64,000 bases of DNA from Ferribacterium limneticum. GTDB lineage: Bacteria; Pseudomonadota; Gammaproteobacteria; Burkholderiales; Rhodocyclaceae. Location: the NCBI RefSeq assembly GCF_020510565.1, contig NZ_CP075189.1, forward strand, positions 1,782,501 to 1,846,500, read 5' to 3'. The first letter of the stretch is position 1. Each line of letters starts with the position of its first letter. The notes below the pieces were generated by a model, which was not told where the DNA came from, did no database searches, and saw nothing but the letters and a program-made list of their open reading frames with translations. Made by a program: the position numbers and the translations under genes. This document shows positions 26,254 to 34,515 of the stretch, in pieces.

Positions 26254-26591
26254 TGGCGGAATACCTTGTCGAGGGACACGAAGGAACTCATGCCGCCGTC
26301 GGGCTTGCTAACGGTCTGGAAGACGGCGAAGACCTTTTCGGTCAGCGAATCCGAGGTCACGAAGTCCTGGTAGGCGCGTTCCAGCCACAGGCGGTAGATG
26401 CCGCGCTGCATTTCCTCTTCCGGCGGCAGGTTGGGGGCCTGTTTCGACAGGTAGTCGTGGAAGCGCTGCAGGATATGCAGGCGATTCACATGAACGACGG
26501 CCGGGTCGTAGGGGACCGCGAAATAGTCGAGAAAGTCTTCAGCAGAAACCAGGTCTTCCATGGCTTCGGCAAGGGTCAGGGTATCGTCCAT
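26250..26591 (-). CDS. nifW: NifW, nitrogenase-stabilising protective protein
   Basis: 113 aa from ATG at 26591 (GAGGAAACC box; seven-residue longer start possible). Signature: LVSAEDFLDYFAVPYDPAVVHVNRLHILQRFHDYL and YRLWLERAYQDFVTSDSLTEKVFAVF. It is linked to protection of the MoFe protein against oxygen and to its maturation. Overlaps nifZ by 4 bp. Confidence 0.92.
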   Translation of the reverse strand: MDDTLTLAEAMEDLVSAEDFLDYFAVPYDPAVVHVNRLHILQRFHDYLSKQAPNLPPEEEMQRGIYRLWLERAYQDFVTSDSLTEKVFAVFQTVSKPDGGMSSFVSLDKVFRQ

Positions 26592-26601
26592 GATGGTTTC
26601 C

Positions 26602-27144
26602 TCAGGCTGCAACTAGGGTTGGTGAAAGTTCTTCGGCCGGGGCCGGGTTTTCGCTCTGGAACTCGTCGATGACTTCGAGCAGTTTGGCGGCGCCCAGGTG
26701 GTCGCGGCTGTCCAGCGTGGCAAGCCGGGTCAGACGGTCGCGCGATTCGGCGATACGGCCAAGGCGCAGCAGGACAACGCTTTCAGCCTTGAGCGCCAGC
26801 AAATAGAAACGGAGCAGGCCGAAGGAGGTGGTCGCCGCCGACCCGAGCTGGGCTTCATTGATCAGCCGCCAGTCGTTGGGGATGCCAAGGTGGCGGGCCG
26901 AGACGCGCTTGGCGTGGTCGGCGACGATCAGCACTTCGTCGAGGCGATGCTGGTAGAAATAGTAGCGATACAGGCTGACCAGCACGGTCAGGTGTTCGGG
27001 AGCCAGCAGATGGGCGCGCAGCAGGGCGAGTTCGGCCGCCGGGTCGCCGTAATCCTGAGCGGCCTGGGCGATCAGACGTTCGGCCTCGGCGGGCAGTTCG
27101 TCCTCGAAGTAGAGCTTGCAGTCGGAGAAATCGAGCAGGTCCAT
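26602..27144 (-). CDS. Nif-associated helical-repeat protein
   Basis: A 180-aa predicted all-helical protein with TPR-like pairs (ALLRAHLLAPEHLTVLVSLYRYYFYQHRLDEVLIVADHAKRV and SFGLLRFYLLALKAESVVLLRLGRIAESRDRLTRLATLD). No enzyme motif is seen. Placed between nifP and nifW with short gaps, so it is in the NifA-controlled nifV operon and may scaffold nitrogenase assembly. Confidence 0.75.
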   Translation of the reverse strand: MDLLDFSDCKLYFEDELPAEAERLIAQAAQDYGDPAAELALLRAHLLAPEHLTVLVSLYRYYFYQHRLDEVLIVADHAKRVSARHLGIPNDWRLINEAQLGSAATTSFGLLRFYLLALKAESVVLLRLGRIAESRDRLTRLATLDSRDHLGAAKLLEVIDEFQSENPAPAEELSPTLVAA

Positions 27145-27148
27145 GGGT

Positions 27149-27931
27149 TCAGTTCACTATGTGCATGGACTCGTGCTCGCAGCACAAGTCACCGGCCGAA
27201 CAGGTATTGCATTCGCCGCTGTGGTCGGTTGGCGGCTCGTGGCGGACTTCCGCCAGTTCCTTTTCGAGGATTTCGATGCGCTCGATCAGGCAGGCGATCG
27301 ACTTGGCGACCGGGTCAGGCATCAGATTGTGATCGAGGCTGATGCCATTGGCCGGGCGTGCCGTACCGACCCGGGTGTCGACGATCCGGCCGGGAACTCC
27401 GACGACGGTACGGTCGGCCGGCACGTCCTTGACGACCACGGAGTTGGCACCGACGCGAACACGTTCGCCGATGCTGATCGGGCCGAGAATCTTGGCGCCG
27501 GCGCCGACGACGACACCGTCGGCCAGCGTCGGGTGGCGTTTGCCCTTGTTCCACGAGGTGCCACCGAGCGTGACGCCGTGGTAAAGGGTGACATCGTTGC
27601 CGACTTCAGCCGTTTCGCCGATCACGACGCAGGCGCCGTGGTCGATGAAGAAGCGGCGGCCGATGGTGGCGCCGGGGTGGATATCGACGTTGGTCAGCGT
27701 CCGTCCGACGAAGGACAGCAGGCGCGCCGGGAAACGCCAGCCGGCCCGCCACAGGCGGTGCGACAGGCGGTGGGTGAGGATGGCATGGACGCCGGGATAA
27801 GTGGTCAGCACTTCGAGTGTCGAGCGGGCGGCCGGGTCGCGCTGGAAGACGCAATCGAGGTCTTCCCGGAGGGTCGCCCACAGGCCGGGGGCTGCCATTG
27901 CAGTTGCTGTCATGGTCATCGCTTCAGACAT
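27149..27931 (-). CDS. nifP: Serine O-acetyltransferase, nif-linked (NifP/CysE)
   Basis: Makes O-acetylserine for cysteine, boosting supply for iron-sulfur clusters. It is about 260 aa from ATG at 27931 (overlapping nifV by 8 bp; later ATGs possible). Helical N-terminal part, then left-handed beta-helix hexapeptide repeats: [41 protein letters not shown] with the catalytic histidine, then [20 protein letters not shown]. The C-terminal tail adds [14 protein letters not shown], cysteine-rich and unusual for CysE; it could bind metal. Confidence 0.9.
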   Translation of the reverse strand: MSEAMTMTATAMAAPGLWATLREDLDCVFQRDPAARSTLEVLTTYPGVHAILTHRLSHRLWRAGWRFPARLLSFVGRTLTNVDIHPGATIGRRFFIDHGACVVIGETAEVGNDVTLYHGVTLGGTSWNKGKRHPTLADGVVVGAGAKILGPISIGERVRVGANSVVVKDVPADRTVVGVPGRIVDTRVGTARPANGISLDHNLMPDPVAKSIACLIERIEILEKELAEVRHEPPTDHSGECNTCSAGDLCCEHESMHIVN

Positions 27932-29063
27932 GGAGGTGGCTCCGGGCGGAAGCCAGAAGGTCGCGCAGATCGGACACTTCGGGCGGATGTTTGTGTTCGG
28001 CGACGAAGTTGCGGACACGCGGCAGCATGGCCTGCGCTTCGCTCTCGCCGAGTTCAAAGCCGAGGCCGGCATAGACCACCTGCACGGCGCGCGAGCCGGA
28101 ATGCTTGCCGAGCACGATGCGGTGCGACTGGCCGACTTCCTGCGGGTCGTAGCCTTGGTAGTTGTCCGGGTGCTTGAGTAGGCCGTCGACGTGGATGCCG
28201 GCTTCGTGCGTGAAGGCGCCGGCGCCGACGATGCTTTTCTGCCACGGCACGGCGCGCCCCGAGGCGCTGGCAACCTGGCTGGAGAGGGCGGGAAAGCCTT
28301 TGAGGCTGACGCCAGTTTCCATGCCGTAGAGCTTGGTCAGGCCGAGCACGACTTCTTCGAGCGGGGCGTTGCCGGCGCGTTCGCCGAGGCCGTTGACCGT
28401 CGTGTTGACGTGTGTGGCACCGGCCTTGCAGGCGGCGAGCGTGTTGGCGGTGGCCAGGCCCATGTCGTCGTGGGCGTGCATCTCGATTTCGAGGCCGGTG
28501 TTGCGGCGCAAGGTCGAAATGCGGTCGAAGGTGCCAAAGGGCTCAAGGATGCCCAGGGTGTCGGCGAAGCGCAGGCGGCGGGCGCCGGCGCGCTCGGCGG
28601 TTTCGGCCAGGGCGCAGAGGAAATTCATGTCGGCGCGCGAAGCATCTTCACAGCCGAGGCCGACTTCGAGGCCGAGTGACAGTGCGGCGCCGATGAATTT
28701 GGGCAGTTCGCGCAGCAGCCAGGCGCGGTCCTGCTTGAGTTTGTAGGACAGGTGCTGGTCGGAGGCAGGCACCGAAATGTCGATGAGGTGGGCGCCGAGT
28801 CCGGCGCAGGCGGCGATGTCGGCCGGATGCATGCGGCTCCACACCATCAAACGCGGGGCCAGCTTGAGGTCGGCGACGGCGCGGATGGAGTCGCGCTCCT
28901 CGTCGCCCATGGCCGGGATGCCGACTTCCAGTTCGGGTACGCCGATGGCGGCGAGCTGGCGGGCGATGTCCAGTTTTTCGGCCAGCGAGAACGCCACGCC
29001 AGCCGACTGTTCGCCGTCGCGCAGGGTGGTGTCGTTGATGGTGACGAAAGCTGGGTGGGTCAT
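27924..29063 (-). CDS. nifV: Homocitrate synthase NifV
   Basis: Condenses acetyl-CoA and 2-oxoglutarate to homocitrate, the organic part of FeMo-co. It is 379 aa: [19 protein letters not shown] (metal and substrate residues), [53 protein letters not shown], and GKHSGSRAV. First gene of its operon, with a sigma-54 site at 29088-29102 and a NifA-type site at 29163-29178 upstream. Confidence 0.93.
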   Translation of the reverse strand: MTHPAFVTINDTTLRDGEQSAGVAFSLAEKLDIARQLAAIGVPELEVGIPAMGDEERDSIRAVADLKLAPRLMVWSRMHPADIAACAGLGAHLIDISVPASDQHLSYKLKQDRAWLLRELPKFIGAALSLGLEVGLGCEDASRADMNFLCALAETAERAGARRLRFADTLGILEPFGTFDRISTLRRNTGLEIEMHAHDDMGLATANTLAACKAGATHVNTTVNGLGERAGNAPLEEVVLGLTKLYGMETGVSLKGFPALSSQVASASGRAVPWQKSIVGAGAFTHEAGIHVDGLLKHPDNYQGYDPQEVGQSHRIVLGKHSGSRAVQVVYAGLGFELGESEAQAMLPRVRNFVAEHKHPPEVSDLRDLLASARSHLHV

Positions 29064-29087
29064 GGCAATCTCCTCGGCTTCTTTTCA

Positions 29088-29102
29088 GCAAGGATGGTGC
29101 CA
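29088..29102 (-). promoter_or_regulatory. Sigma-54 promoter of the nifV operon
   Basis: On the minus strand TGGCACCATCCTTGC: exact -24 TGGCAC, five-base spacer and -12 TTGC. It lies 25 bp before the nifV start. Confidence 0.85.
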
Positions 29103-29162
29103 ATTTTCAAGTTGTTGAAAATACAGAAAAATTTTTATGAGGAACTGATGATGTTGGGTTGT

Positions 29163-29178
29163 TGTCGCGAATCCGACA
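29163..29178. promoter_or_regulatory. NifA upstream activator site (nifV)
   Basis: TGTCGCGAATCCGACA fits TGT-N10-ACA and is about 90 bp upstream of the predicted start of transcription. The remainder of the 332-bp gap 29064-29395 shows no gene. Confidence 0.75.
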
Positions 29179-29395
29179 AATTGTTTCGTCGCGTTGCGCG
29201 GGCAATTTCGGTGATAGGCTAGTTGTCACCGGGCAAGTAAATTGTCCCAACCGCGCGAGTGCCTTTTCGGCCTGCATGGCTCTTTTCGTGGTCTGTTTCG
29301 CCAATGACGAAGCAGACCACCTGTGAAGCGTTGTGTCTTTCGATCAGAACATTTTCCTGATTCAACAACGCTGCATTTGATGGGAAGAATCCACC

Positions 29396-30079
29396 ATGAC
29401 CGGGCGTGACAACGAACTTTGGCAACAATCCTGGCGTGACGATGAGATCGCCTTTCACCAGCTGGCAGTGAATCCACTTCTTGTCAAATTTTGGCCAAAT
29501 TTCCGGTTGACCGTGGAAGACCGGGTCTTTGTCCCACTTTGCGGCAAAAGCCTCGATCTGCTCTGGCTCGCCAAGCAAGGCCACAAGGTGATCGGCGTCG
29601 AACTCAGCCCGCTCGCCGTGCGCGCCTTCTTTCGCGAAAACAAGTTGCAGCCGACGCGCCGGAAAGTCGGCAAGTTCACCCTCTGGGAACACGGGCGCAT
29701 CGGGATTCTGTGCGGCGATTTCTTCAAATTGACGGCCGCCGATCTGGGTGATATTTCTGTCGTTTTCGACCGCGCTTCGCTGACGGCCTTGCCCGATGAC
29801 ATTCGCGGCGCCTACATCGCGCAGCTCCGGCGCATTCTGCCCGCCGGTTGCCGCATGCTGCTGCTGACTACCGAGGAGCCGGACGAGGGCGAAACGCAAG
29901 GGCAGCCGTTCGCCGTGGCCGACGAAATCGCCAGCTTGTACACCAGCGCCTTCGATATCGAACTGAGCCATGTCGAAAGCTTCTTCGAGCCCGACCCTGA
30001 TCCGGCGATCAGCCAGACGATCAGGGTTGAGCACAAGGTCTATTTTCTGACGCCGAAATGCGAGCCAATACTGACGTGA
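29396..30079 (+). CDS. tpm: Thiopurine S-methyltransferase family protein
   Basis: A 227-aa SAM-dependent methyltransferase. Family motifs: NELWQQSWRDDEIAFHQLAVNPLLVKFWP, RVFVPLCGKSLDLLWLAKQGHKVIGVELS (SAM loop), and VFDRASLTALP. Bacterial members methylate thiopurines and tellurite/selenite. Residues FRLTVED, directly before RVFVPLCGKS, are encoded by the short dispersed element; family members usually have a similar-length variable stretch there, so the reading frame and length look normal. Confidence 0.88.
   Translation: MTGRDNELWQQSWRDDEIAFHQLAVNPLLVKFWPNFRLTVEDRVFVPLCGKSLDLLWLAKQGHKVIGVELSPLAVRAFFRENKLQPTRRKVGKFTLWEHGRIGILCGDFFKLTAADLGDISVVFDRASLTALPDDIRGAYIAQLRRILPAGCRMLLLTTEEPDEGETQGQPFAVADEIASLYTSAFDIELSHVESFFEPDPDPAISQTIRVEHKVYFLTPKCEPILT
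29483..29518 (+). repeat. Short dispersed element, copy I (inside tpm)
   Basis: GTCAAATTTTGGCCAAA then TTTCCGGTTGACCGTGGAA, with the exact 18-mer core. It is translated in frame as KFWPNFRLTVE. Confidence 0.85.
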
Positions 30080-30154
30080 ACGAAGGCAGGAGTGCTATGA
30101 CTTACGGAATAGGATGTAAACTCCGCGAATTGTTTTTGAATTGTTGAGTTTCGA

Positions 30155-31093
30155 ATGAAAATTCTGTTGGTGGACGATTCGCGGGCCATCGCCATGGTTA
30201 TGCGGGCCCGGCTTGAATCCTTTGGTTATGAGGTCAAGCACGCCATCAACGGCGAGATTGCGCTCGAATTTTTCCAGGCCGAAGATTTCGATCTGATCCT
30301 CATGGATATCGAAATGCCGGGCATGAACGGTTTCGAGGTCACCACCCGGATTCGCGCCCAGGAAGGCCTCGAGCCATGGGCGTGGACGCCGATCATCTTC
30401 GTCACCGCAACCGATACCGAAACCAATCTGGTGACGGCCATCGAAGCTGGTGGCGATGACTTCATGTCGAAGACCGTGCCGGAAAATGTCCTGCAGGCCA
30501 AGATGAAGGCCATGTCCCGGATTGCCGCGATGCGCGCGCGCCTGTGCCAGGCCAACTACAAGCTGCAGGATCAGGCCAATCGCGATGGCCTGACCGGCTT
30601 GCTCAATCGCCGCGCCATGGACATGCAGATCGACATCGCCTGGGAACTGGCACGGCAAGCTGCCAAGCCGTTCAGCCTGTTGATGATCGATATCGACAAT
30701 TTCAAGAAATACAACGATCACTACGGTCACCAGGCCGGCGACGATTGCCTGCGCGCTGTTGCCACCTGTCTCGGTGAGCAGATCCAGCTGATCAACGACG
30801 ACCGTACCGCTCCGGGCGCTTTCGTTGCCCGCTATGGTGGTGAGGAATTCGCCGTGATCATCCCCAACGCCTCACCCGGCGTGCACGCCGGAGTGGCGGC
30901 CAGCCTCGTCGAGGCCGTCCATGGCCTGGGCGTTCCCCACGAAAAGAACGGGGACTACGGGGTGGTGACCATTTCTGTCGGCGCGGCCTGCTTCCCACAC
31001 GCCATGGGCCAGATCAAGACCCTTTTCCGGCTGGCCGACGACCTGCTCTACAAGGCCAAGGACGCTGGACGCAATCGGGCCGAAGTGGCTTGA
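30155..31093 (+). CDS. Response regulator with diguanylate cyclase output (REC-GGDEF)
   Basis: 312 aa. Receiver domain (1-120) with D51 in LILMDIEMPGMNGFEV and conserved lysine in SKTVPE; GGDEF domain (about 140-310) with active-site RYGGEEF and NRDGLTGLLNRRAMD. It should make cyclic di-GMP from GTP when phosphorylated. The product-inhibition I-site RxxD is not found at its usual place before GGEEF (APGAF there). No kinase gene is adjacent. Confidence 0.88.
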   Translation: MKILLVDDSRAIAMVMRARLESFGYEVKHAINGEIALEFFQAEDFDLILMDIEMPGMNGFEVTTRIRAQEGLEPWAWTPIIFVTATDTETNLVTAIEAGGDDFMSKTVPENVLQAKMKAMSRIAAMRARLCQANYKLQDQANRDGLTGLLNRRAMDMQIDIAWELARQAAKPFSLLMIDIDNFKKYNDHYGHQAGDDCLRAVATCLGEQIQLINDDRTAPGAFVARYGGEEFAVIIPNASPGVHAGVAASLVEAVHGLGVPHEKNGDYGVVTISVGAACFPHAMGQIKTLFRLADDLLYKAKDAGRNRAEVA

Positions 31094-31143
31094 GCTTTTA
31101 AAGGCTCAAGTCAGCTGCCGAACTGGCAAGCGAAACGCCAACC

Positions 31144-32112
31144 TCAGATCGAATACGGCCGGTGCAGCCAGCCGCGCACCACATCGACGTCGCGTTGCGG
31201 CAGGTAGGCGAAGCCGGCTAGCGCATCCTCGACGACGGTCTGGGCGACCCAGTGGGGAACCGCCTTGGTGGTCAGCATGTGGAAATACCAGGCGAGCGGG
31301 TAGCCGATTTCACGGTCGAAGCGGGTCAGGGCTTCCTGCAGGCTCAGGCCGCTGGTGCCGGCGCTGGCTTCGAACTCAGGTGGCTCACCGGCCAATGTGG
31401 CAATCGGCTGGGCGCGGAAGACCGGCTGGTGGTAGCGGTCGAGGTGTTCGCGGGTGGCGATGACCCAGTGATTGTAAAAGGTCGTGGCGCTGCAGGCGCT
31501 GCTTTTGCTCCAGTCGTCCACCAGGCGGTGAATCGAGGCCGGTTCCGGCTTTTGCGCCAGCATGCGCTTGAGGAAATTGCCGACGTGCTGGATGCGTCGG
31601 AAAGCGTAGAAGGGCAGGCCGACCGGGATCGGGGCATCGTTGCCGCCACGTGGATCGACCAGTTCTTCGAGTGTCGTCGGTTCGTTGACGAAAAGCTGAT
31701 GGACGCGCATTTCCTGCAGGTCTTCGATTTCCAGTTGCAGGAAATCGTCGCTGCCTTCGCCGGCCGAGGCGACGAGGTAGTGGGTCTGGCCGACCAGGCG
31801 GGTGGCGTAGAGTTGCTGTCCGGCAAAGTCGTCGATCAGTCTAGTGATGTCGCCGTCGCGCTCGTCAATGGCGGTTTCGACCCAGCTTTCAAGGCTGTCG
31901 CTGACCCGTTGGCCAGCCCCATCGACAATGCCGCCAAGGCGATACCAGCCGCCACGGCCCAGCGCGTGGCGGAATTTCCATTCGGGCAGGGCGTTGCTCA
32001 GGGCTTTGACCAGCGCAGCCGGCCCGGCACTGACCGGGGTCTTGGCGCAGGTTTCGACAATAGCCGGCGACAGTGATTTGCAGTATTCAGTCCAGCCCTG
32101 GTTTTGTTTCAT
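31144..32112 (-). CDS. Uncharacterised nif-cluster protein
   Basis: 322 aa with no motif I can name. It is soluble, with WYRLGGIVDG, FLKRMLAQKPEPASIHRLVDDWSKSSACSATTFYNHWVIATREHLDRY, and a C-terminal GYPLAWYFHMLTTKAVPHWVAQ. It ends the run nifHDK-nifT-ferredoxin-nafY-DUF6129-LRV and is 15 bp from the preceding LRV gene, so a nitrogenase-related role is inferred from position only. Confidence 0.7.
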   Translation of the reverse strand: MKQNQGWTEYCKSLSPAIVETCAKTPVSAGPAALVKALSNALPEWKFRHALGRGGWYRLGGIVDGAGQRVSDSLESWVETAIDERDGDITRLIDDFAGQQLYATRLVGQTHYLVASAGEGSDDFLQLEIEDLQEMRVHQLFVNEPTTLEELVDPRGGNDAPIPVGLPFYAFRRIQHVGNFLKRMLAQKPEPASIHRLVDDWSKSSACSATTFYNHWVIATREHLDRYHQPVFRAQPIATLAGEPPEFEASAGTSGLSLQEALTRFDREIGYPLAWYFHMLTTKAVPHWVAQTVVEDALAGFAYLPQRDVDVVRGWLHRPYSI

Positions 32113-32127
32113 GATTTTCCCTATGGT

Positions 32128-32886
32128 TCAGGCGTTTTCCGACTCGGCCAGCCGAGCTTGCGCCGCTTCGCGGACTTCAACTTCCGGATCGGTGGTCAGT
32201 GGCCGCAGAAATTCGATGGGGGCGTTGCCGACGGCCGCCAGACGAACCCACCATTCGCCGTCCTGCAGCATCGCAGCAGCCAGGCCGGGCAGGGCGCGTT
32301 CGGCGACGATGGCGCGTACTTCCGGTTCGTCGTCTTCGGCCAGCAGGTGCAGGGCGAAGGGGGGCAGGCGGGAGGCGACGACCTTGCGCACTTCGCGTTC
32401 CGGATCCTTGGTCAGCTTGGCCAGTTGGCCGTGCGGCAGGCGGCGGGCGACGGTCGCCCGGATCAGGTAGTCTGGGTCGTTGATCAGGCGGATGAGCAGG
32501 GTATCGGGCAGGCGGGCGGCGACCGAAAGGCGGACTTCGCGGTCATGGTCGCCGACCATGTCGATCAACTGTTCCGCCGGCAAACGCATGGCGACGACGC
32601 GACGGACCACTTCGTCGGGGTCTGATTTCAGGCAAAAAATCTGGTCGACCGTGGCATAGCGGGTGGCAATCGCCCGCCGCTCCCAGAAAATATCATTGAG
32701 GTACTCGTGCGCCAGTTCCGGATTTTTACGCAGGAAGCGGTCGATCTGCCGGCCGCTGTGGGCGCGGATGCAGGCATCACCGGGCGTGCAGCGGCGGCCG
32801 TTCAGGTATTCCGGAAAGAAACGGCAGCCTGAGCACAGGCCCAGTTTTCCGATGCCGGCATCGGCGGCGGTCTTTTCACTCGTCAT
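32128..32886 (-). CDS. LRV-repeat protein with an N-terminal iron-sulfur cluster
   Basis: 252 aa from ATG at 32886 (in-frame TTG at 32901 possible). The N terminus has LCSGCRFFPEYLNGRRCTPGDACIR, the cysteine set of the LRV FeS4 cluster, followed by leucine-rich-variant repeats of about 24 residues (for example VRRVVAMRLPAEQLIDMVGDHDRE, VRLSVAARLPDTLLIRLINDPDYL, IRATVARRLPHGQLAKLTKDPERE). Such proteins are regular members of nif regions. Function unknown; a scaffold or oxygen/redox sensor is plausible. Confidence 0.88.
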   Translation of the reverse strand: MTSEKTAADAGIGKLGLCSGCRFFPEYLNGRRCTPGDACIRAHSGRQIDRFLRKNPELAHEYLNDIFWERRAIATRYATVDQIFCLKSDPDEVVRRVVAMRLPAEQLIDMVGDHDREVRLSVAARLPDTLLIRLINDPDYLIRATVARRLPHGQLAKLTKDPEREVRKVVASRLPPFALHLLAEDDEPEVRAIVAERALPGLAAAMLQDGEWWVRLAAVGNAPIEFLRPLTTDPEVEVREAAQARLAESENA

Positions 32887-33139
32887 CGACCTTGGACGCA
32901 ATCAGGATGCCGGTAGCGGCTTCCGCGTTGTTGGTGATTTCCAGGCAATGGCCGGTGGCACCGGAGATGTAGAAAAGTTCGTAGCCTTCGATGCTGAAAG
33001 CCGGGCGATAACGCGGCGAGACGTCGTCTTCGCTGCATTCGGTGAAGTGCAGCTCGGGAAAGCGCTGGCGCAACGCAGCGGCGCTGCCGTCGAGCAAGGC
33101 GGCTTCGCCGACCCGGGCGAGGGTGGTCGGGGTGATCAT
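32876..33139 (-). CDS. Small nif-associated protein (DUF6129-like)
   Basis: 87 aa (starts MITPTTLARVGEAALLDGSAAALRQRFPELHFTECSEDD). The pattern RFPELHFTECSEDDV...YELFYISGATGHCLEITNNAEAATGILIAS matches a small family I associate with nif clusters. It overlaps nafY by 4 bp and the LRV gene by about 10 bp. Function unknown; Cys and His residues may bind a metal. Confidence 0.7.
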   Translation of the reverse strand: MITPTTLARVGEAALLDGSAAALRQRFPELHFTECSEDDVSPRYRPAFSIEGYELFYISGATGHCLEITNNAEAATGILIASKVDDE

Positions 33140-33867
33140 GCCGATTCCTCTTCTTCCATATCTTCCTCGAAGCGCGCCAGCGAAGCGGAGGGCACACCCA
33201 TGATCTGGGCCAGCCAGGGCGGCGGGCTGGCCAGGCGAGCCTGCAGCTCAACCAGCACTTCGCGGGCCTTGCCGCCTTCCGGCTTCTTGACCGGATGGAC
33301 GCCGGCACGCACGACCTTGGCTGCAGCCGGGCCGCCGATTGATTGCACGTAGACGATCTGGCAGTCGTTGATCAGCGCCGAGCGGGCGGCATTCTTGTCT
33401 TCGGCCGTATCGGCTTCAACCGTCGTGCGGATGTCGATCAGTCGGATGGCGTCCTGGCTGATCTGATAAACCAGGAAGCGTTCGCAGGAGCCGAAATGGC
33501 CGTCGAGCGTTTCGCCGCGATTGGCCGCGATGGCGACGCGCAGCGAGCCGGGCATGTCGCCATCGGTATAGGCGTCGACCGCCGGGAAATCCTTATTCTC
33601 GACACCCTGGCCCCAGAGCAGGCGGACGGCCTCCTTGAGCGCCTCGCCTTCGACGCCGACGTGGCAGCCTTGTTCGGCGAAATCGCCGGCCAGGATGACG
33701 CGCAGGTCTTCGACAGTCAGCGTGCCGAGCTTGCTTTCGGTGAGCGGGGCTTCCAGTTTCTCGATCAGCGCGCCGACCAGGGCACGAACATCGAGACCGT
33801 TCAGGGCGCGAGCCGCCAGCGCAATGCGCAGAGCAGCTTCACGAGAGGCAATTGGCGTATTCGACAT
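33136..33867 (-). CDS. nafY: NafY/NifX-type FeMo-cofactor binding protein, copy 1
   Basis: 243 aa from ATG at 33867 (GGAG box). N-terminal helical domain (about 1-95) binding apo-nitrogenase, as in Azotobacter NafY, then a NifX/NifB-C-like domain (about 105-225) with RVAIAANRGETLDGHFGSCERFLVYQIS and IVYVQSIGGPAAAKVVRAGVHPVKK; the histidine in DGHFGSC is the cofactor-contacting residue of the family. It should hold FeMo-co or stabilise the apo-protein before insertion. A paralogue lies at 56359-57096. Confidence 0.88.
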   Translation of the reverse strand: MSNTPIASREAALRIALAARALNGLDVRALVGALIEKLEAPLTESKLGTLTVEDLRVILAGDFAEQGCHVGVEGEALKEAVRLLWGQGVENKDFPAVDAYTDGDMPGSLRVAIAANRGETLDGHFGSCERFLVYQISQDAIRLIDIRTTVEADTAEDKNAARSALINDCQIVYVQSIGGPAAAKVVRAGVHPVKKPEGGKAREVLVELQARLASPPPWLAQIMGVPSASLARFEEDMEEEESA

Positions 33868-33946
33868 GGTGTGCTCCACAGAGGGTCTTCAGTGGAACAC
33901 CGGTGCAGGTTTCGCTGCGCCGGCGTTCGGCTCAAGACTCTTAGTC

Positions 33947-34138
33947 TCAGGCCGGGCTGATGCAACCCGACGGGCAAACGTCGACGCACAACGGTGAATC
34001 GTTGTGGCCGTCGCATTCCGTACAGGTGGCGGCATCGATCTTGAAGAAGATCTTGCCGGAACTGATGGCCTTGGTCGGGCAGACAGGTTTGCAATCGCCG
34101 CAGGCGGTGCACATGTCGGGATCGATTTTCATTGCCAT
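33947..34138 (-). CDS. 2[4Fe-4S] ferredoxin
   Basis: A 63-aa ferredoxin: CTACGDCKPVCPTKAI for one cluster and CTECDGHNDSPLCVDVCPSGCI for the other, with a longer loop in the second site, typical of FdxN and related nif ferredoxins. It could give electrons to nitrogenase or to cofactor assembly. Lies between nifT and nafY. Confidence 0.9.
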   Translation of the reverse strand: MAMKIDPDMCTACGDCKPVCPTKAISSGKIFFKIDAATCTECDGHNDSPLCVDVCPSGCISPA

Positions 34139-34204
34139 GATGCTCTCCTTAAAATCCGCTTTAGCTGGCTAATCTGCTGGCTGGGCGGGCAGGTTTCAAC
34201 GGGC

Positions 34205-34432
34205 TTAGTCTTCGGCAGCGCCGAGGCGCTTTGCTCTCAGCGAAATCGGTAAGCGAGCCGGTTTGGCGATCGGGTCGATGTAGTACGTTCCACCGTTGTC
34301 CAGTTTGAGCTCGCCACCCCATTTTTCGGCGGTGTCGAATTCGATGGATTCGATGGACGCTTCCAGGTCGCGCTTCGGAAGGTAGAACACCAGCCCACCG
34401 CTGCTGCCTTGCTGGATCATGATGTTGGCCAT
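34205..34432 (-). CDS. nifT: NifT/FixU family protein
   Basis: A 75-aa protein (starts MANIMIQQGSSGGLVFYLPKRDLEASI) with WGGELKLDNGGTYYIDP, the NifT signature. It lies 83 bp after nifK, the usual location. Its role in nitrogenase maturation is minor or unknown. Confidence 0.9.
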   Translation of the reverse strand: MANIMIQQGSSGGLVFYLPKRDLEASIESIEFDTAEKWGGELKLDNGGTYYIDPIAKPARLPISLRAKRLGAAED

Positions 34433-34515
34433 TTCGGCTCCCTAATGATGTTGTCGCCAAGGTTCGCGCGTATGCCCCACTACCGTTGCCGGTAGCGGGG
34501 CATTGCGAAGACCGA

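Noticed and set aside
28385..28400. Near-match gccgttgaccgtcg in nifV to the short element
   Set aside because: Only about 10 bp match, no T-rich lead; it encodes conserved NifV residues (TVNGLGE).
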